Position numbers and translations under genes: made by a program. A DNA stretch of 64,000 nt from Proruminimicrobium sp964487915 (GTDB lineage Bacteria; Elusimicrobiota; Endomicrobiia; Endomicrobiales; Endomicrobiaceae), in the NCBI GenBank assembly GCA_964487915.1, contig CAZASN010000003.1, positions 1 to 64,000 of the forward strand, read 5' to 3'. Shown here in pieces: positions 23,886 to 33,678 of this stretch; position 1 is the stretch's first letter, and each line of letters starts with the position of its first letter. Below the pieces are notes generated by a model, which saw only the letters and a program-made list of their open reading frames with translations, searched no databases and was not told where the DNA came from.

Positions 23886-25427
23886 ATGTTACAAAATTTT
23901 TTTGACAAGAATATAAATATAAAAGTTTTTTTCATACTTGCCGCCGTTGTTTTTTCATTATACGGCAAAACTGTTTTCTATAATTTTGTTTATTTTGACG
24001 ACGATGTTCTGATTTTAGACAAACAGAATTATTTAAAAACGGCAAATATAAAAAATATCGTTACAGACCCTGTTTTTGCAAGAGAAAACGACAAATACTA
24101 CAGACCGGTTTTAAATCTGTCTTTTCTTTCGGATAAAATTGTTTATAACGTAAAACCTTACGGGTATCATTTAACAAACGTTTTAATTCATTTATCCGCG
24201 GTATTTTCAATATTTCTTATGTTTTCGCTGTTAAAATATGACAAAATCTTATCTTTTTTGTTTACGCTTCTTTTTGCCGTTCATCCCTCTCTTGTTAAAG
24301 CGGTCGCATGGATCCCGGGAAGAAACGACAGTCTTTTGGCTTTATTCTGCGTATTGTCATTTTATTTCTTTGTCAAATATTGCAATAATAACGGACGGTA
24401 TAATTTATTTTTTCATATTTTATTCTTTATACTTTCGCTGTTTACAAAAGAAACGGCAGTGGTAAGCGTTTTTGTTTACATATTTTATATTATCGCCGAA
24501 AAATATAAAATAAAAAAATATCTTAATATTATATATGTATGGTTAGGGCTCATAACCGTCTTTTTTGTTATCAGACATTTTATTTTCAGCTATCAGCCCG
24601 CGGATACTCCGATTTATATTTTATTTAATTCTGCTTTAACAAATATACCGGTGTTAATCCGCTATACCCAACTTATAATTTTTCCTACTGACATTTCAAT
24701 TCTTGCTTCCAAAATAGATATTAATTACTTTCACTTTTCATATACCGTTATTTTATTTATATTACTGTTTTTTACGGCAAAAAACAAAATAAGATTAAGA
24801 TTTGTTATTTTTTATAGTTTATGGTTTCTTTTGTATATTATTCCGTCATGCCTCGTTCCAAATAACAATTACGATGTTCACAGAATTTATTTGCCTATGG
24901 CAGGCATATTTTTATTGCTGGCCGAAATATCCGAAGATTTTTATAAAAAAAATACAAAAATGATAAGTATTTTTTTAATTGTTATATCTTCAATATTTTT
25001 TTCAATATCATTTTATCAGACCGATAAATTTAAAAACAAACAAATTTTTTGGGTAAACGCTCTTATTGACAATCCGGAATCCGACGTCGCAAATGCCAAC
25101 GTTGCCGGATTGCTTGCCGATTCATACAGATATAAAGCCGCCGAAAAAAAATATTTAAAAGCAATTTCTTTAGCTCCGAAAGAATCAAAACATTATGTAA
25201 ATCTCGCCGTATTGTATATTCATATGAATAATATTAAAGCGGCGGAAATTTATCTTTTAAAAGCGTTGAATTTAAACTCTTATAACGAAATGATATATTA
25301 TAATTTGGCCCAAATATATAAACATGATGGAAAAAAAGAAGCGGCCATTGCAATGAAAAATAAATACCTTGAAATTTTTAAGACGCAAAACAGATACGAT
25401 AAACCTTTGGAGATTAAAACAGAATGA
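23886..25427 (+). CDS. TMTC/PMT-like membrane glycosyltransferase with C-terminal TPR repeats
   Basis: A 513-residue protein. Residues 1-385 hold about ten membrane segments with the marks of the TMTC (DUF1736) group: YFDDDVLIL near 37-45 (acidic first loop), YYRPVLNLSF, YHLTNVLIHL and HPSLVKAVAWIPGRNDSLLALF. Residues 390-505 form about three tetratricopeptide repeats (AEKKYLKAISLAPKESKHY, AEIYLLKALNLN). Animal TMTC proteins are O-mannosyltransferases; bacterial ones are uncharacterised, so protein or glycan modification outside the cytoplasm is an inference. Overlaps pgpA by four bases. Confidence 0.7.
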   Translation: MLQNFFDKNINIKVFFILAAVVFSLYGKTVFYNFVYFDDDVLILDKQNYLKTANIKNIVTDPVFARENDKYYRPVLNLSFLSDKIVYNVKPYGYHLTNVLIHLSAVFSIFLMFSLLKYDKILSFLFTLLFAVHPSLVKAVAWIPGRNDSLLALFCVLSFYFFVKYCNNNGRYNLFFHILFFILSLFTKETAVVSVFVYIFYIIAEKYKIKKYLNIIYVWLGLITVFFVIRHFIFSYQPADTPIYILFNSALTNIPVLIRYTQLIIFPTDISILASKIDINYFHFSYTVILFILLFFTAKNKIRLRFVIFYSLWFLLYIIPSCLVPNNNYDVHRIYLPMAGIFLLLAEISEDFYKKNTKMISIFLIVISSIFFSISFYQTDKFKNKQIFWVNALIDNPESDVANANVAGLLADSYRYKAAEKKYLKAISLAPKESKHYVNLAVLYIHMNNIKAAEIYLLKALNLNSYNEMIYYNLAQIYKHDGKKEAAIAMKNKYLEIFKTQNRYDKPLEIKTE

Positions 25428-25942
25428 AAAAACAACATGCCTTTGCGGTTTCAACTCTTTTCGGAGCCGGTTATTTTCCGGTTGCGCCCGGCACGGCCGG
25501 TTCATTGGCAAGCCTGCCGCTTATTTGCCTGATCTGTTATTATTTCGGATTAACAGGTTTGATATTGGCAATAATTATTTCATTTTTAACCGGATTAATC
25601 GCCGTTAAAGAAGTTTTAAAATATACAAAACATGACCCTTCTTTTATCGTTATAGACGAGTTTATAGGCCAGGCCGTCACTTTTATTCCTGTAGCGTACA
25701 TTTTAAAAAATGATTTATCAAACTGGTGGATTTATCCCGTAGGTTTTATGTTTTTCAGAATGTTTGACGTTTGGAAACCTTTTCCTATAAGATACATTGA
25801 TAAAAAAATGACGTCCGCTTTCGGCGTTATACTTGATGATATGGTCGCAGGTTTATATGCTTCTTCTCTTTTGCATATAATCGTATATATTTATATAGTC
25901 CGTTTTAAAGAATTAAACGAGCTTATGAAACTTGGGCAATAA
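25424..25942 (+). CDS. pgpA: Phosphatidylglycerophosphatase A
   Basis: A 172-residue membrane enzyme that removes phosphate from phosphatidylglycerol phosphate. Landmarks are the start GAGYFPVAPGTAGSLASLP, the HDPSFIVIDEFIGQ segment with metal-binding acidic residues, and RMFDVWKPFPIRYIDKKM followed by GVILDDMVAGLYA. Three to four hydrophobic stretches. Coupled by ATGA overlap to the preceding TMTC-like gene; cdsA, the upstream enzyme of this pathway, is at 8847-9635. Confidence 0.93.
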   Translation: MKKQHAFAVSTLFGAGYFPVAPGTAGSLASLPLICLICYYFGLTGLILAIIISFLTGLIAVKEVLKYTKHDPSFIVIDEFIGQAVTFIPVAYILKNDLSNWWIYPVGFMFFRMFDVWKPFPIRYIDKKMTSAFGVILDDMVAGLYASSLLHIIVYIYIVRFKELNELMKLGQ

Positions 25943-26081
25943 AGAAGCTATACCGTTTTGTATTCGCAAACATAATTTATTAATCATACTTTTAATACTG
26001 ATAGCCGGCTGCGCGCCGATGAAAGAAAATCTATCCTTGAAAGCAGGAAAGTTCACCCGTAGAATAAACCGATACCTGTAA
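25932..26081 (+). pseudogene. Possible small lipoprotein or its remnant
   Basis: A 49-codon frame overlapping the end of pgpA encodes a basic start (CIRKHN), a hydrophobic stretch and a lipobox LIAGC, then about 20 residues and a TAA stop. That is a complete lipoprotein-type signal. No ATG and no ribosome binding site are present; the only start is a TTG inside pgpA. It may be the decayed 5' part of a lost lipoprotein gene at the meeting point of two convergent units, or a chance frame. Confidence 0.3.
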
Positions 26082-26129
26082 ATTTAAATACGTATGAATA
26101 AGAACTGAATTTATCAATGTTAACCGATA

Positions 26130-29100
26130 TTATTTGTTAATAAATTCGCTGTCTATCCTGTTTCTCATTCCTTTCGAATACAAGTATATATACGGAACAA
26201 ATAAAAGCGCAAGGGCCAAAGCAAAAGTTAATCCTCCGCAGACGGCTATTGCCATAGGTTGGTTGGTATTTGCTCCGCCTCCAAGCCCGATAGCAAGAGG
26301 CAAAAGGTCAACAATCGTAGTCAGAGTCGTCATCGCAATGGGTCTTATGTGTTCAACCGTAAGTTCAGTTACAAGTTCTTTGAAGGATAATATATCGGCG
26401 TATTTATCAGGATTCATACTGTAATAAAAATTGTATCTGTCAATAAGAAGAATTGATATATTGACGACGTTTCCTATCAACATTATTATACCAAGCATTG
26501 AAATAGAGTTTATTGACTGTCCTGTCATAAATAAAGTTAATATTGCGCCGATAACGCCAAGAGGAACCGCGGTCATAACAAGAATAGGCTGCAACAGCGA
26601 TTCAAACTGAGACGCAAGAATCATAAATATAATTACAATGCCGAGTATCATGGCAAAAGACGTTTGAGAAAGAGATTCTTTCATCGCAAGCATTTCTCCG
26701 GTTATTACGGATGTAACATTCGTATTATTGTAAGAATCGTCAAGTATTTCCTGCAATTCTTTAACGGCTTTTGTAAAATTGCCGTTAACATTTGCCGTTA
26801 TAAGATACGTTCTTTCTCTTTCTATTCTCTTAATTTCAGGCAATGTTTTAACAAAACTTGCCTGAGCTATCTGTTTTAACTGTATAGTCATACCCCATGA
26901 AGAATAAGCCGTCATTTCCATAACTTTATCAAGAGTATCTCTGTCTTCCGGTTTCATTCTGACTCTTATATCCATTTCGTCGTCTTCAAGTTTTAATTTT
27001 GTCGCAACAAAACCTTTAATACCGGCCAGCGTCATTGCGGCGATATCCTGCGTTGAAAGCCCGAATAACGAAGCTCTTTCCCTGTCTATCGTAAGCCTTA
27101 ACTCCGGAATTTCGTCAGACGGATTTACTTTAATACCGTAAAATGCGGGCATAGTATCCATAGTTTTTCTTAGCTTATTGGCGTACTCTCTAAGCTTATC
27201 AAGATCTCTTCCTTTAAGTTCAACCGTAACTCCTGAACCTCCGCCGCCTGCCCCGAAAAGCCCCTGCTGCGTTATAAATTCGGCGTCCAGATTTTTAATA
27301 TTCATTTTTTTAATTTCATCGCTCAGTTCGGTTACAATACGTTCCGTCGATAAGCCTTTAGGAGTAAGATTTGTTATTATTCTGGCCTGATATCCTCCGA
27401 GCGTTTCAATTGAGGCGGAACCTACCTGATCGCCGGTTGACCCGATACTGGTTGCAATATCGGTAACTTCGTCATATTGCGATATCGCTTTTTCTATCTT
27501 TTTAACGACATCATTTGTTATTTCCAAAGGAGTATCCGGATGCAGAGATACGTTTAAAACAAACCTTCTTTCGTCTGTTTTAGGCATAAATTCTTTAGGT
27601 ATCAAATACATTGCAAATACGCCTATTAAAGCATAAATAAACACATATAAAAAAATCTTTCCCGGTTTAAAATCAAGAGTTGATTTTAATATAGGCGTAA
27701 AATATTTATTAATTGTTTCCAATCCGGCAGTTACTGACTGATTTGCAAGATTTGCCTGAAGAGCAAGTCTGGGTACAAGGAATAATGCGGCAAATATTGA
27801 GGCTATCATTGAAAAAGTAATTGTAAAAGCAAGCTGCGAAAACAACTGTCCTATCATACCTGCTACAAATACGAAAGGAATAAAAATAGCAACCGTCGTA
27901 AATGTTGAACTTACTATTGGAGCAAGCAAACTGGACGTAGCTTCATATATACTTTCTTTTTTAGGTATATTTTTACCCTTATTCTTATGAACCATCAGCA
28001 GTATATTTTCAAGAATAACGTTTGAGTTGTCAACAACCATTCCTATACCTATTGTAAGACCGCCCAGAGACATTGAGTTGATTGAAATATTATTAAAATA
28101 CATCAAACTCAAAGTAACGCAAAGGGTTATGGGAATTGCGATATTGATTATTGAAGAGCCGACAAAACTTTTCATAAAAAAATATAAAAGTATAAATGAC
28201 AGCAGCGCTCCCTGAATGGCAGACTGGTAAATATTATTTAAAGACTGTTTTATAAATATTGACTGGTCATAAGTGGTTATAATTTCAACATTTTCGGGTA
28301 TTTTATCTTCAATTGATTTTAATTTATCATGAATAAGTTTTGACATGTTTATCAGATTTGCGCCTGATTGGGGGAAAACGCCTATTGAAATATTTTCTCT
28401 TGAATTGTATCTTGAATAACCTTTTATGTCTTTGAGCGTTTCTTTGACGTCTGCGACGTCTCTTAAATAAACGATTTTTTCGCCTGTTTCGTCTCTTGTA
28501 GTCCTGTCTTTTCTATAATTTATGTTGCGTTCCTGCTGGGCCTGCTTGCCGAAAGAAAGAGATTCTATATCGTTAAGATTTTTAAATTCTCCGACCGTTT
28601 TTACTATATATTCGTGTTTTTCTTCCTTTATCGTTCCGGCAGGGTAAGTAATATTTGCCGTTTGCAGAGAGTTAATTACATCCGTTATTGACACTTGGTT
28701 TGCAAGAAGACGTCCTTTGTCAATTTCTACAAGCACTTCTTTTTGTTCGCCGCCTCTTATTTCAACTTTCGCCACGCCTTCAAGTCTTTCAAGCTCGTCT
28801 TTTACGTTTTTCTTTATAAATGTTCTTAATTCAGCCATTTTAAGCGGAGAAGGTTCTTCAGTTTTATAGTTGGCGGACAAAATAATGGCCTCAACCTGCA
28901 TAGGATTATATTTTAATACTATCGGATCTAACGCGTCTTTAGGAAGAGATTCTTTAATCAAATCTATTTTTTCCCTTATATCCATTGAGGCAAAATCCAT
29001 ATTGGTTCCCCAAATGAATTCGCAGGAAACTATAGAAACGCCTTCTTTTGAAATTGACGAAACTCTTTTTATTCTTTTGGCCGTACCGGCAGTCTCTTCA

Positions 29101-29300
29101 ATTAATTTAGTAACCAATTTTTCCGATTCTTCAGGCCCCGCTCCCTCGTATTTTGTCACAATAGTTATCTGCGGATATTCCATTGAAGGATACAATTCCT
29201 GAGGCAGTCTTGACCACGAAATAAGCCCCATTAAAATTATGCCAAGAAATATCATTACTGTCGTTACCGGCCTGTCTACGGGAAGTCTTAATAAACTCAT
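26130..29300 (-). CDS. RND efflux pump inner-membrane subunit (second of the pair)
   Basis: A 1056-residue HAE1-type RND permease with the usual layout: first membrane helix, large periplasmic loop, helices 2-6, second loop, helices 8-12. Start LLRLPVDRPVTTVMIFLGII is typical. The proton-relay aspartate in helix 4 is Asp424 in MVVDNSNVILEN; the second position is Asn rather than Asp, as in many HAE1 pumps. The helix 10 region reads LIGNVVNISILLID, keeping one of the two usual asparagines. Its start overlaps the stop of the first pump by four bases. Substrate cannot be told from sequence. Confidence 0.93.
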   Translation of the reverse strand: MSLLRLPVDRPVTTVMIFLGIILMGLISWSRLPQELYPSMEYPQITIVTKYEGAGPEESEKLVTKLIEETAGTAKRIKRVSSISKEGVSIVSCEFIWGTNMDFASMDIREKIDLIKESLPKDALDPIVLKYNPMQVEAIILSANYKTEEPSPLKMAELRTFIKKNVKDELERLEGVAKVEIRGGEQKEVLVEIDKGRLLANQVSITDVINSLQTANITYPAGTIKEEKHEYIVKTVGEFKNLNDIESLSFGKQAQQERNINYRKDRTTRDETGEKIVYLRDVADVKETLKDIKGYSRYNSRENISIGVFPQSGANLINMSKLIHDKLKSIEDKIPENVEIITTYDQSIFIKQSLNNIYQSAIQGALLSFILLYFFMKSFVGSSIINIAIPITLCVTLSLMYFNNISINSMSLGGLTIGIGMVVDNSNVILENILLMVHKNKGKNIPKKESIYEATSSLLAPIVSSTFTTVAIFIPFVFVAGMIGQLFSQLAFTITFSMIASIFAALFLVPRLALQANLANQSVTAGLETINKYFTPILKSTLDFKPGKIFLYVFIYALIGVFAMYLIPKEFMPKTDERRFVLNVSLHPDTPLEITNDVVKKIEKAISQYDEVTDIATSIGSTGDQVGSASIETLGGYQARIITNLTPKGLSTERIVTELSDEIKKMNIKNLDAEFITQQGLFGAGGGGSGVTVELKGRDLDKLREYANKLRKTMDTMPAFYGIKVNPSDEIPELRLTIDRERASLFGLSTQDIAAMTLAGIKGFVATKLKLEDDEMDIRVRMKPEDRDTLDKVMEMTAYSSWGMTIQLKQIAQASFVKTLPEIKRIERERTYLITANVNGNFTKAVKELQEILDDSYNNTNVTSVITGEMLAMKESLSQTSFAMILGIVIIFMILASQFESLLQPILVMTAVPLGVIGAILTLFMTGQSINSISMLGIIMLIGNVVNISILLIDRYNFYYSMNPDKYADILSFKELVTELTVEHIRPIAMTTLTTIVDLLPLAIGLGGGANTNQPMAIAVCGGLTFALALALLFVPYIYLYSKGMRNRIDSEFINK

Positions 29301-32300
29301 ATATTTTCTCTCAGTATAGGATTATTTTCTTTTTTCCTATGTTTATTATAAAATTTTTGCAATATTTTTAACAGCGCGCTTAATTTCAGATTTTTAAAGA
29401 ACGCGTTTATGCTTTCTTTCGGTCTTTCCAAAACGTAATATGCCGTCGGAATAATTATCATAGTTAAAATTGTGCCCGTTACGGTTCCGAATAAAACCGT
29501 AAGTCCGAGAGATCTCCACATGCTTGCCGATTCGTCTCTGCTTAAAACCATAGGCAAAAGTCCGAGAGTTTTCATTAAAAATGTGATAAGTTCCGGTCTT
29601 AATCTTTCTTTGCAAGATTCAAAAATAACTCGCAATAAATTTTTTCTGCCGACGCGTCTCTGGTTTATTTTATCAACGATAATAATGGAACTGTAAACAA
29701 TCGAACCGAATAAAATCATCATGCCTATCCAAACTCCGAGACTGATAGGCTTCTTAAACACCCATAACGCAAAAGAAACTCCTATAATGCTAAGAGGCAG
29801 CGAAAACATAATTAAAGTCGGCTGAATATACGATTCAAAAATGGAAGCAAGCACAAAAAATATCAGAATAACTGTAAGAGAAACGGCAAGCAGAAACTGT
29901 CCCCTGTTTTTAACCGTTTTTTCATAATCTCCCGATATATTAAATGAATAATCTTTCGGAAACGCCACTCCTTTTAAAGTAGCATTGATTTTTTCGGCGG
30001 CCGTGGTCAGTCCTATTTTCGCTCTGTTTGCGCTTATTTGTATAAATCTTTTCTTATTTTTATGCCAAATTTCCTGATTGGTTTTAATCTTTTCAAGATT
30101 TGCGACTTGTCCGACATATACTATATCTTTGCGAGGATTGACTATGCCTAAAAAAGGAAGTTCGTCTACTCTGCTTATGCTGCCGGGAGTAAGCCTGCAG
30201 ATAGTTTCTATTTCCTTGCCCTCGCTTCTGTACTGAGTGGCGATAAGGCCTCTTATCTGGCAGTGCAGAGTATTGCTGAAATAATAAGTTGTTAAACCGA
30301 ATATTGCCAGTCTGGCGTAATCAACGTTTATCAAAACTTCAGGTTCGTCTTCCCTCATTCTTATTTTTACGTCGGTTAACCCTTTTACCTGCTGTAATCT
30401 GCCTGAAGACGAAAAAGCAAGCTGTTTTAAAGTTCCGTAATCCTGTCCGTAAAAATCAACAAAAATTTCTTTTGAAGTGCTGCTTTGAGAATCCTGGTAA
30501 TATACGAAAGCAGGGGAAAATTCGCCGAACCGCTTTCTGAATTCTTCCTTAAATTTATCGGCGTCTTTATATACGGTAACCTCAACAAAAGTATGCAGTT
30601 TTTCAACTTTTGAAGAAACTCTTTTTACGTCGTCGCTGTAACTTAAAAGAGCTTCTTCCATTTTTTTTACGATTTCATTTGATATTTCTATTCTTGTGGC
30701 CGGCGGAAATTGAATGCCTATGCGGAAAGTATTAACGTCGCCGGGGTCCATAAACTCGGAATCTCTCGTCATTAAAATGTGAACCGAAAAAATAAAAGAC
30801 GCTAAAGTTATAATCCATACCCACGTTTTTCTTCTGAAAGCAATTTTAAGTATACGTCCGTAATAATGGCGCACTTTTATGTACCACTTTTGAAAGTCAA
30901 GCTCAAATTTATTCTGCCACTTATATATCTGAGGAGGAATAAATAACATCGTACCGACTAAAGAAGCGACGAGCGCAAAAGTAATAACCAATGCAAAAGG
31001 AACATACATCTGCCTTATTTCAGGTTCCAAAAACACCAAAGGCAAAAAGACGACTATAGTCGTTACTGTTGAAGCAAATATCGGCTGCCACAGTTCTTTT
31101 GTGGCATTAACGATAAGTTCAAGTTTATTTTTAAATGTTTTCCTGTGGTAATGAAATGATATATTTTCTATAACGACAATAGAATTGTCCATAACGTTCG
31201 CCATTCCCATGGCCAGCCCGCTTAAAGTCATTATGTTAAAAGTCTGTTTTGTAAAATGCATCAACAATATGGACATAAAAAGGCTGAGCGGCATTGTAGT
31301 CGCTACAATAAAAATACTTCTGATGTTTTTCATAAATAAAAATAAAATGCTTGCAAGAAGTATTCCGCCGACAATTAACGCTTCAACAAGGGAAGAAATA
31401 GCTTTTGTTATATATTCCGAATCGTTTTTTACGGTTGTAATTACTATATCTTTATCAATATCCTTTTTAAGTTTATCCAGTACTTTCATGACTTCATTTG
31501 CTATTTTTATTGTATTTCCGGTAGATTCTTTCTGTATATATACTGAAACAACGGACTGCAGATTTAATCTTGAATACGAAGTAGGTTCATAAAAAGAATC
31601 CCTGACTGTTGCGATATCTCCTATTCTGACTATTGATCCGGAAGGAGTTATGGCAATCGCGGTATTTTCTATTTCGGCTATACTGTTATATTCGCCGGTA
31701 GCTCTGATTACAAAATCCTGGTTATATTGTCTGATTTCGCCTGCCGATATTGATAAATTGGCTAAATTTATTTTCTGGACGACTTCAAGTATGGAAAGTT
31801 TATAACCCAAAAGTTTCTCATTGTCCATTTCTATAAGGAATTTTCGTTCTCTGCCGCCGCCGAATTCAACGTTTGCGACACCGGAAACTCTCAATATTTT
31901 TTCTTTTATCTGTTCTTCCGCGATAATTCTTAACTGTTCGGTGGTTTTTTCATTTGAACTTAAAGACAAAATAACGATGGGGGAATCAGATTGCTCAAAT
32001 TTGGCGATAATCGGTTTTTCCGTTTCTTTCGGAAGCAGATGCTTGACCATCGCAATTTTTTCTCTTATATCAATAACTATAAAATCCGTATCCACGTTAT
32101 GATGAAACATCATCATAATGTTTGATTCGGATTCTTTTGAAGAAGAGATCATTTCTTTTAAGCCGTTTAATTCAGAAAAGACTTCTTCCATCGGTCTTGT
32201 TACATATTTTTCAACTTCGCTGGAAGCGACTCCGCCTCTTAATCTGGTAACGACGCTTACAAGTCCGGACTGGGCGCTGGGATATAATTCTACGGGGATT

Positions 32301-32386
32301 CTCATTGTAGAAATTGCGGAAAACAGCAACATGGCAATAACAAGCATTAAAGTCGTTATTGGTTTTTTAATTCCGAATTCTATCAT
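29297..32386 (-). CDS. RND efflux pump inner-membrane subunit (first of the pair)
   Basis: A 1029-residue RND permease, distinct from its neighbour. The helix 4 aspartate is Asp400 in NVMDNSIVVIEN. The helix 10 segment reads LFGSIVYSSIIIVDKIN, where the VVNNAI-type motif of the family is lost, and the second periplasmic loop is divergent. Two unlike RND subunits in one operon recall MdtB/MdtC, which form a mixed trimer in which the subunits play unequal parts; the same is likely but unproven here. The gene starts 38 bases after the adaptor stop. Confidence 0.92.
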   Translation of the reverse strand: MIEFGIKKPITTLMLVIAMLLFSAISTMRIPVELYPSAQSGLVSVVTRLRGGVASSEVEKYVTRPMEEVFSELNGLKEMISSSKESESNIMMMFHHNVDTDFIVIDIREKIAMVKHLLPKETEKPIIAKFEQSDSPIVILSLSSNEKTTEQLRIIAEEQIKEKILRVSGVANVEFGGGRERKFLIEMDNEKLLGYKLSILEVVQKINLANLSISAGEIRQYNQDFVIRATGEYNSIAEIENTAIAITPSGSIVRIGDIATVRDSFYEPTSYSRLNLQSVVSVYIQKESTGNTIKIANEVMKVLDKLKKDIDKDIVITTVKNDSEYITKAISSLVEALIVGGILLASILFLFMKNIRSIFIVATTMPLSLFMSILLMHFTKQTFNIMTLSGLAMGMANVMDNSIVVIENISFHYHRKTFKNKLELIVNATKELWQPIFASTVTTIVVFLPLVFLEPEIRQMYVPFALVITFALVASLVGTMLFIPPQIYKWQNKFELDFQKWYIKVRHYYGRILKIAFRRKTWVWIITLASFIFSVHILMTRDSEFMDPGDVNTFRIGIQFPPATRIEISNEIVKKMEEALLSYSDDVKRVSSKVEKLHTFVEVTVYKDADKFKEEFRKRFGEFSPAFVYYQDSQSSTSKEIFVDFYGQDYGTLKQLAFSSSGRLQQVKGLTDVKIRMREDEPEVLINVDYARLAIFGLTTYYFSNTLHCQIRGLIATQYRSEGKEIETICRLTPGSISRVDELPFLGIVNPRKDIVYVGQVANLEKIKTNQEIWHKNKKRFIQISANRAKIGLTTAAEKINATLKGVAFPKDYSFNISGDYEKTVKNRGQFLLAVSLTVILIFFVLASIFESYIQPTLIMFSLPLSIIGVSFALWVFKKPISLGVWIGMMILFGSIVYSSIIIVDKINQRRVGRKNLLRVIFESCKERLRPELITFLMKTLGLLPMVLSRDESASMWRSLGLTVLFGTVTGTILTMIIIPTAYYVLERPKESINAFFKNLKLSALLKILQKFYNKHRKKENNPILRENI

Positions 32387-32423
32387 AAGAGTAATTTACC
32401 AATTTTCTATTTAAGGATAGCTT

Positions 32424-33659
32424 CTAGTTTTGAGTCTTAGGCTCTTCTACTTTGTCTTCTATTGCTTCAAGAAATTTAACTTTTATTCCGTCAGACAGCT
32501 GTCCCTGCGTTTCAATAACGACAAGATCGTCAACCTGCAATCCCTGAGTAATTACGGTTTTATCGGTAAGTTTGTCACCGAGCTGGCACGGTCTCATCTG
32601 AACAACGCCTTCGCCGGGCGTTCTGTAATCAGGCACGACTACCGGAACCAAAAACACGTTATCATTAAGGGAAATTATACTCTCGGAAGGAACCAGCATT
32701 ACGTCTTTTAATTCTTTAAGTATTATGACTCCTCTTCCGAACATTCCGGACCTTAACAGTCCTTCGTCATTTTCAACTCTTACTTTTACCGTAGCCGTTC
32801 TTGTTCTTTCTTTAACGGTAGGAGCTATCTCAGTTAACTTGCCGGTAAATGTTTTTCCCTGATGAGAATCGCACGTTATATTGACTGTCTGTCCGACTGC
32901 CAGTTTATAAACGTCTTTTTCGGGTACGTCAACTTCAAAATTTGTGCCTTTATCGCTTATAAATTTAGCCACGACATCCTGCGGCGTTATATAATCTCCG
33001 GGTTTTATTATTATTTCGGCAAGAATTCCGTCGCTGGGAGCCATAAGATTCGTTTTTGCCAGATTTGACTGTGAAAGTTCAACCTCGGACAAAGTCGCTT
33101 TTACCTTTGATTCCGCAGATTCTATTTCATACTTTGCCTCGTATAATTTGCTCTCGGAAAGAGCTTTCATCGTGTAAAGTTCTTCATATACTTTATATCT
33201 TTCTCTTGCCGAATTATAAGCCGATACTTCGCTTTTATATTTGCTTTTTGCATAATCGGCTTTTGTCATAGCGTCTTTAGGATCAAGAGAACAGATAACT
33301 GCTCCTTTTGGTATTTTGGAACCTTCTTTATAATTATATGAAGCAAGCTGTCCGTCAATTTCAAATCTCATTTCATTTTCAACCGCGCCTTTTATCGTAC
33401 CCATTGTCGTATACGTATCGGTATAATCCTGTTTCGCCGCTTTTTTGACTTTAACGCTTAGCATTTCCTGTTTTTCTTCAACGACTTTCTCTTTTTTGAA
33501 GAAAACAAAATACACTACAAGCGCAATTAAAGCCGCCAGTACCGATATTACCGCTATTTTAAAATATTTTTTAAATTTTGGATTTGATTCCGAAAGCTGC
33601 AGATATTTGTATTTTACATTCTCTATAAATTTGTAGTAATAATGTTTTAAAATTGACAA
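32424..33659 (-). CDS. RND periplasmic adaptor (membrane fusion protein)
   Basis: A 411-residue protein with one N-terminal membrane anchor (about residues 33-52), a lipoyl-like half (EMRFEIDGQLASYNYKEGSKIPKG near 95-118), an alpha-helical hairpin (about 125-195), the second lipoyl half (LMAPSDGILAEIIIKPGDYI) and a beta-barrel and membrane-proximal domain. It bridges the RND pumps and the TolC-type channel. It is anchored by a helix rather than by a lipid, since no lipobox is present. Lies 19 bases after the channel gene. Confidence 0.92.
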   Translation of the reverse strand: MSILKHYYYKFIENVKYKYLQLSESNPKFKKYFKIAVISVLAALIALVVYFVFFKKEKVVEEKQEMLSVKVKKAAKQDYTDTYTTMGTIKGAVENEMRFEIDGQLASYNYKEGSKIPKGAVICSLDPKDAMTKADYAKSKYKSEVSAYNSARERYKVYEELYTMKALSESKLYEAKYEIESAESKVKATLSEVELSQSNLAKTNLMAPSDGILAEIIIKPGDYITPQDVVAKFISDKGTNFEVDVPEKDVYKLAVGQTVNITCDSHQGKTFTGKLTEIAPTVKERTRTATVKVRVENDEGLLRSGMFGRGVIILKELKDVMLVPSESIISLNDNVFLVPVVVPDYRTPGEGVVQMRPCQLGDKLTDKTVITQGLQVDDLVVIETQGQLSDGIKVKFLEAIEDKVEEPKTQN

Positions 33660-33678
33660 GATGATCCTCCGAATATTT

